Assembly: GCA_027604705.1 (NCBI GenBank) | Contig: JADHYV010000005.1 | Coordinates: forward strand, 310,001-374,000 | Direction of reading: 5' to 3' | From: Allomyces arbusculus | Lineage: Eukaryota; Blastocladiomycota; Blastocladiomycetes; Blastocladiales; Blastocladiaceae | DNA: 64,000 bases | Shown: positions 63,635-64,000 of the stretch, one piece after another | Numbering within the stretch: position 1 is the stretch's first letter | How the letters are laid out: each line of letters opens with the position of its first letter | Position numbers and translations under genes: made by a program | Notes under the pieces: model-generated | The model's database searches: none | Seen by the model: only the letters and a program-made list of their open reading frames with translations | What the model was told of the DNA's origin: nothing

Positions 63635-64000
63635 TCACTCCATCCCCTCATCTCCTCCAGCATACACCTCCTCCCCCAACCGCGATCGCGTGCGTCCATC
63701 CACGACTACCGGCGGCGGCGCGGCGCCACGGACGTACCGTGCACGCGGCCGCCCACGTTCCTCCTCCTCGGGCCGCCTGGTTGGCTGCACCGGCGGCGAC
63801 GGTGGGGGCGGTGGCGTCGCGCGCGGCGTGAGCGGCAGCGGGAACTGGTCGAGCACTGCATCAATCTTACTCGCAAACGGCGCGAGTTGTGCGTCCTGGT
63901 GGCAGAACGCAGCCACATTGGCCAAATCGTTCCCGTAGAGAGCGACCAAATCCGGCGCGTGCCGGTCGAGTGCGAACACGACGATTTCCAAGAACACCAT
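63635..64000 (-). CDS. C-terminal part of an unrecognised gene running off the window
   Basis: An open minus-strand frame from the right edge reads VFLEIVVFALDRHAPDLVAL, then YGNDLANVAAFCHQDAQLAP and FASKIDAVLDQFPLPLTP, a helical, protein-like stretch. A Pro-rich and Arg-rich disordered tail follows, ending GGDEGME. The start lies beyond position 64000, so neither length nor family can be judged. The Met coded at the very edge need not be the start. Confidence 0.5.
   Translation of the reverse strand: MVFLEIVVFALDRHAPDLVALYGNDLANVAAFCHQDAQLAPFASKIDAVLDQFPLPLTPRATPPPPPSPPVQPTRRPEEEERGRPRARYVRGAAPPPVVVDGRTRSRLGEEVYAGGDEGME

Overview
The window looks like nuclear DNA from an early-diverging, probably zoosporic fungus. 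Blastocladiomycota (Catenaria/Allomyces-like) is my best guess. The evidence is GC-rich coding DNA, many short GT-AG introns (mostly about 55-90 nt), fungal-type orthologues (DBP9, Nrp1-like, coatomer delta, glucosidase II beta with an HDEL tail), a eukaryotic initiator tRNA-Met, a CHASE-domain hybrid histidine-kinase-like receptor, and F-box proteins with W-rich ankyrin-like repeats. The placement is inference. No viral, retroelement, IS or CRISPR structure was recognised.

Layout. 1-10.6 kb: SF3A1 (partial) divergent from kanadaptin; glucosidase II beta; quinone oxidoreductase divergent from an RlmN-like radical-SAM protein; a HAD phosphatase. 10.6-19.7 kb: an orphan gene behind a clear TATA box; a poorly resolved SET-like stretch next to an assembly gap; a soluble hybrid histidine kinase divergent from the DBP9 helicase. 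20-25 kb: two tandem polysaccharide-deacetylase-like genes and an orphan multi-pass membrane protein. 25.9-35.3 kb: DCAF11/WDR23, a DUF1295 reductase-like protein, a weak unknown, and a giant AT-hook/poly-Q protein. 35.9-45.8 kb: Nrp1-like zinc-finger RNA-binding protein, coatomer delta, TAF13, a C9orf85/DUF2039 protein and an F-box/LRR protein. 47.4-53.7 kb: the CHASE-receiver protein and an F-box/W-rich repeat protein. 53.7-64 kb: gene-poor and degenerate, with a CpG-poor block, the tRNA, duplicated fragments of an unknown minus-strand gene, a W-rich paralogue broken by one in-frame stop, and the end of a partial gene.

Most identified genes are ordinary housekeeping: splicing, ER glycoprotein quality control, COPI transport, TFIID, ribosome biogenesis and CRL4/SCF ubiquitin ligases. 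The unusual theme is repeated conversion of enzyme families into probable non-enzymes. The RlmN-like protein keeps its Fe-S cysteines but lacks both methyl-transfer cysteines. Both tandem deacetylase-like proteins have lost the metal ligands. One hybrid kinase keeps its phospho-histidine but has an eroded ATPase domain. The CHASE receptor keeps its receiver domain but has lost the histidine. The last two are described as a possible split phosphorelay.

Exon boundaries were read by eye from GT/AG sites, reading-frame phase and family alignment from memory. Where all exons are listed, their summed lengths are multiples of three. Non-coding stretches were described without motif searches.
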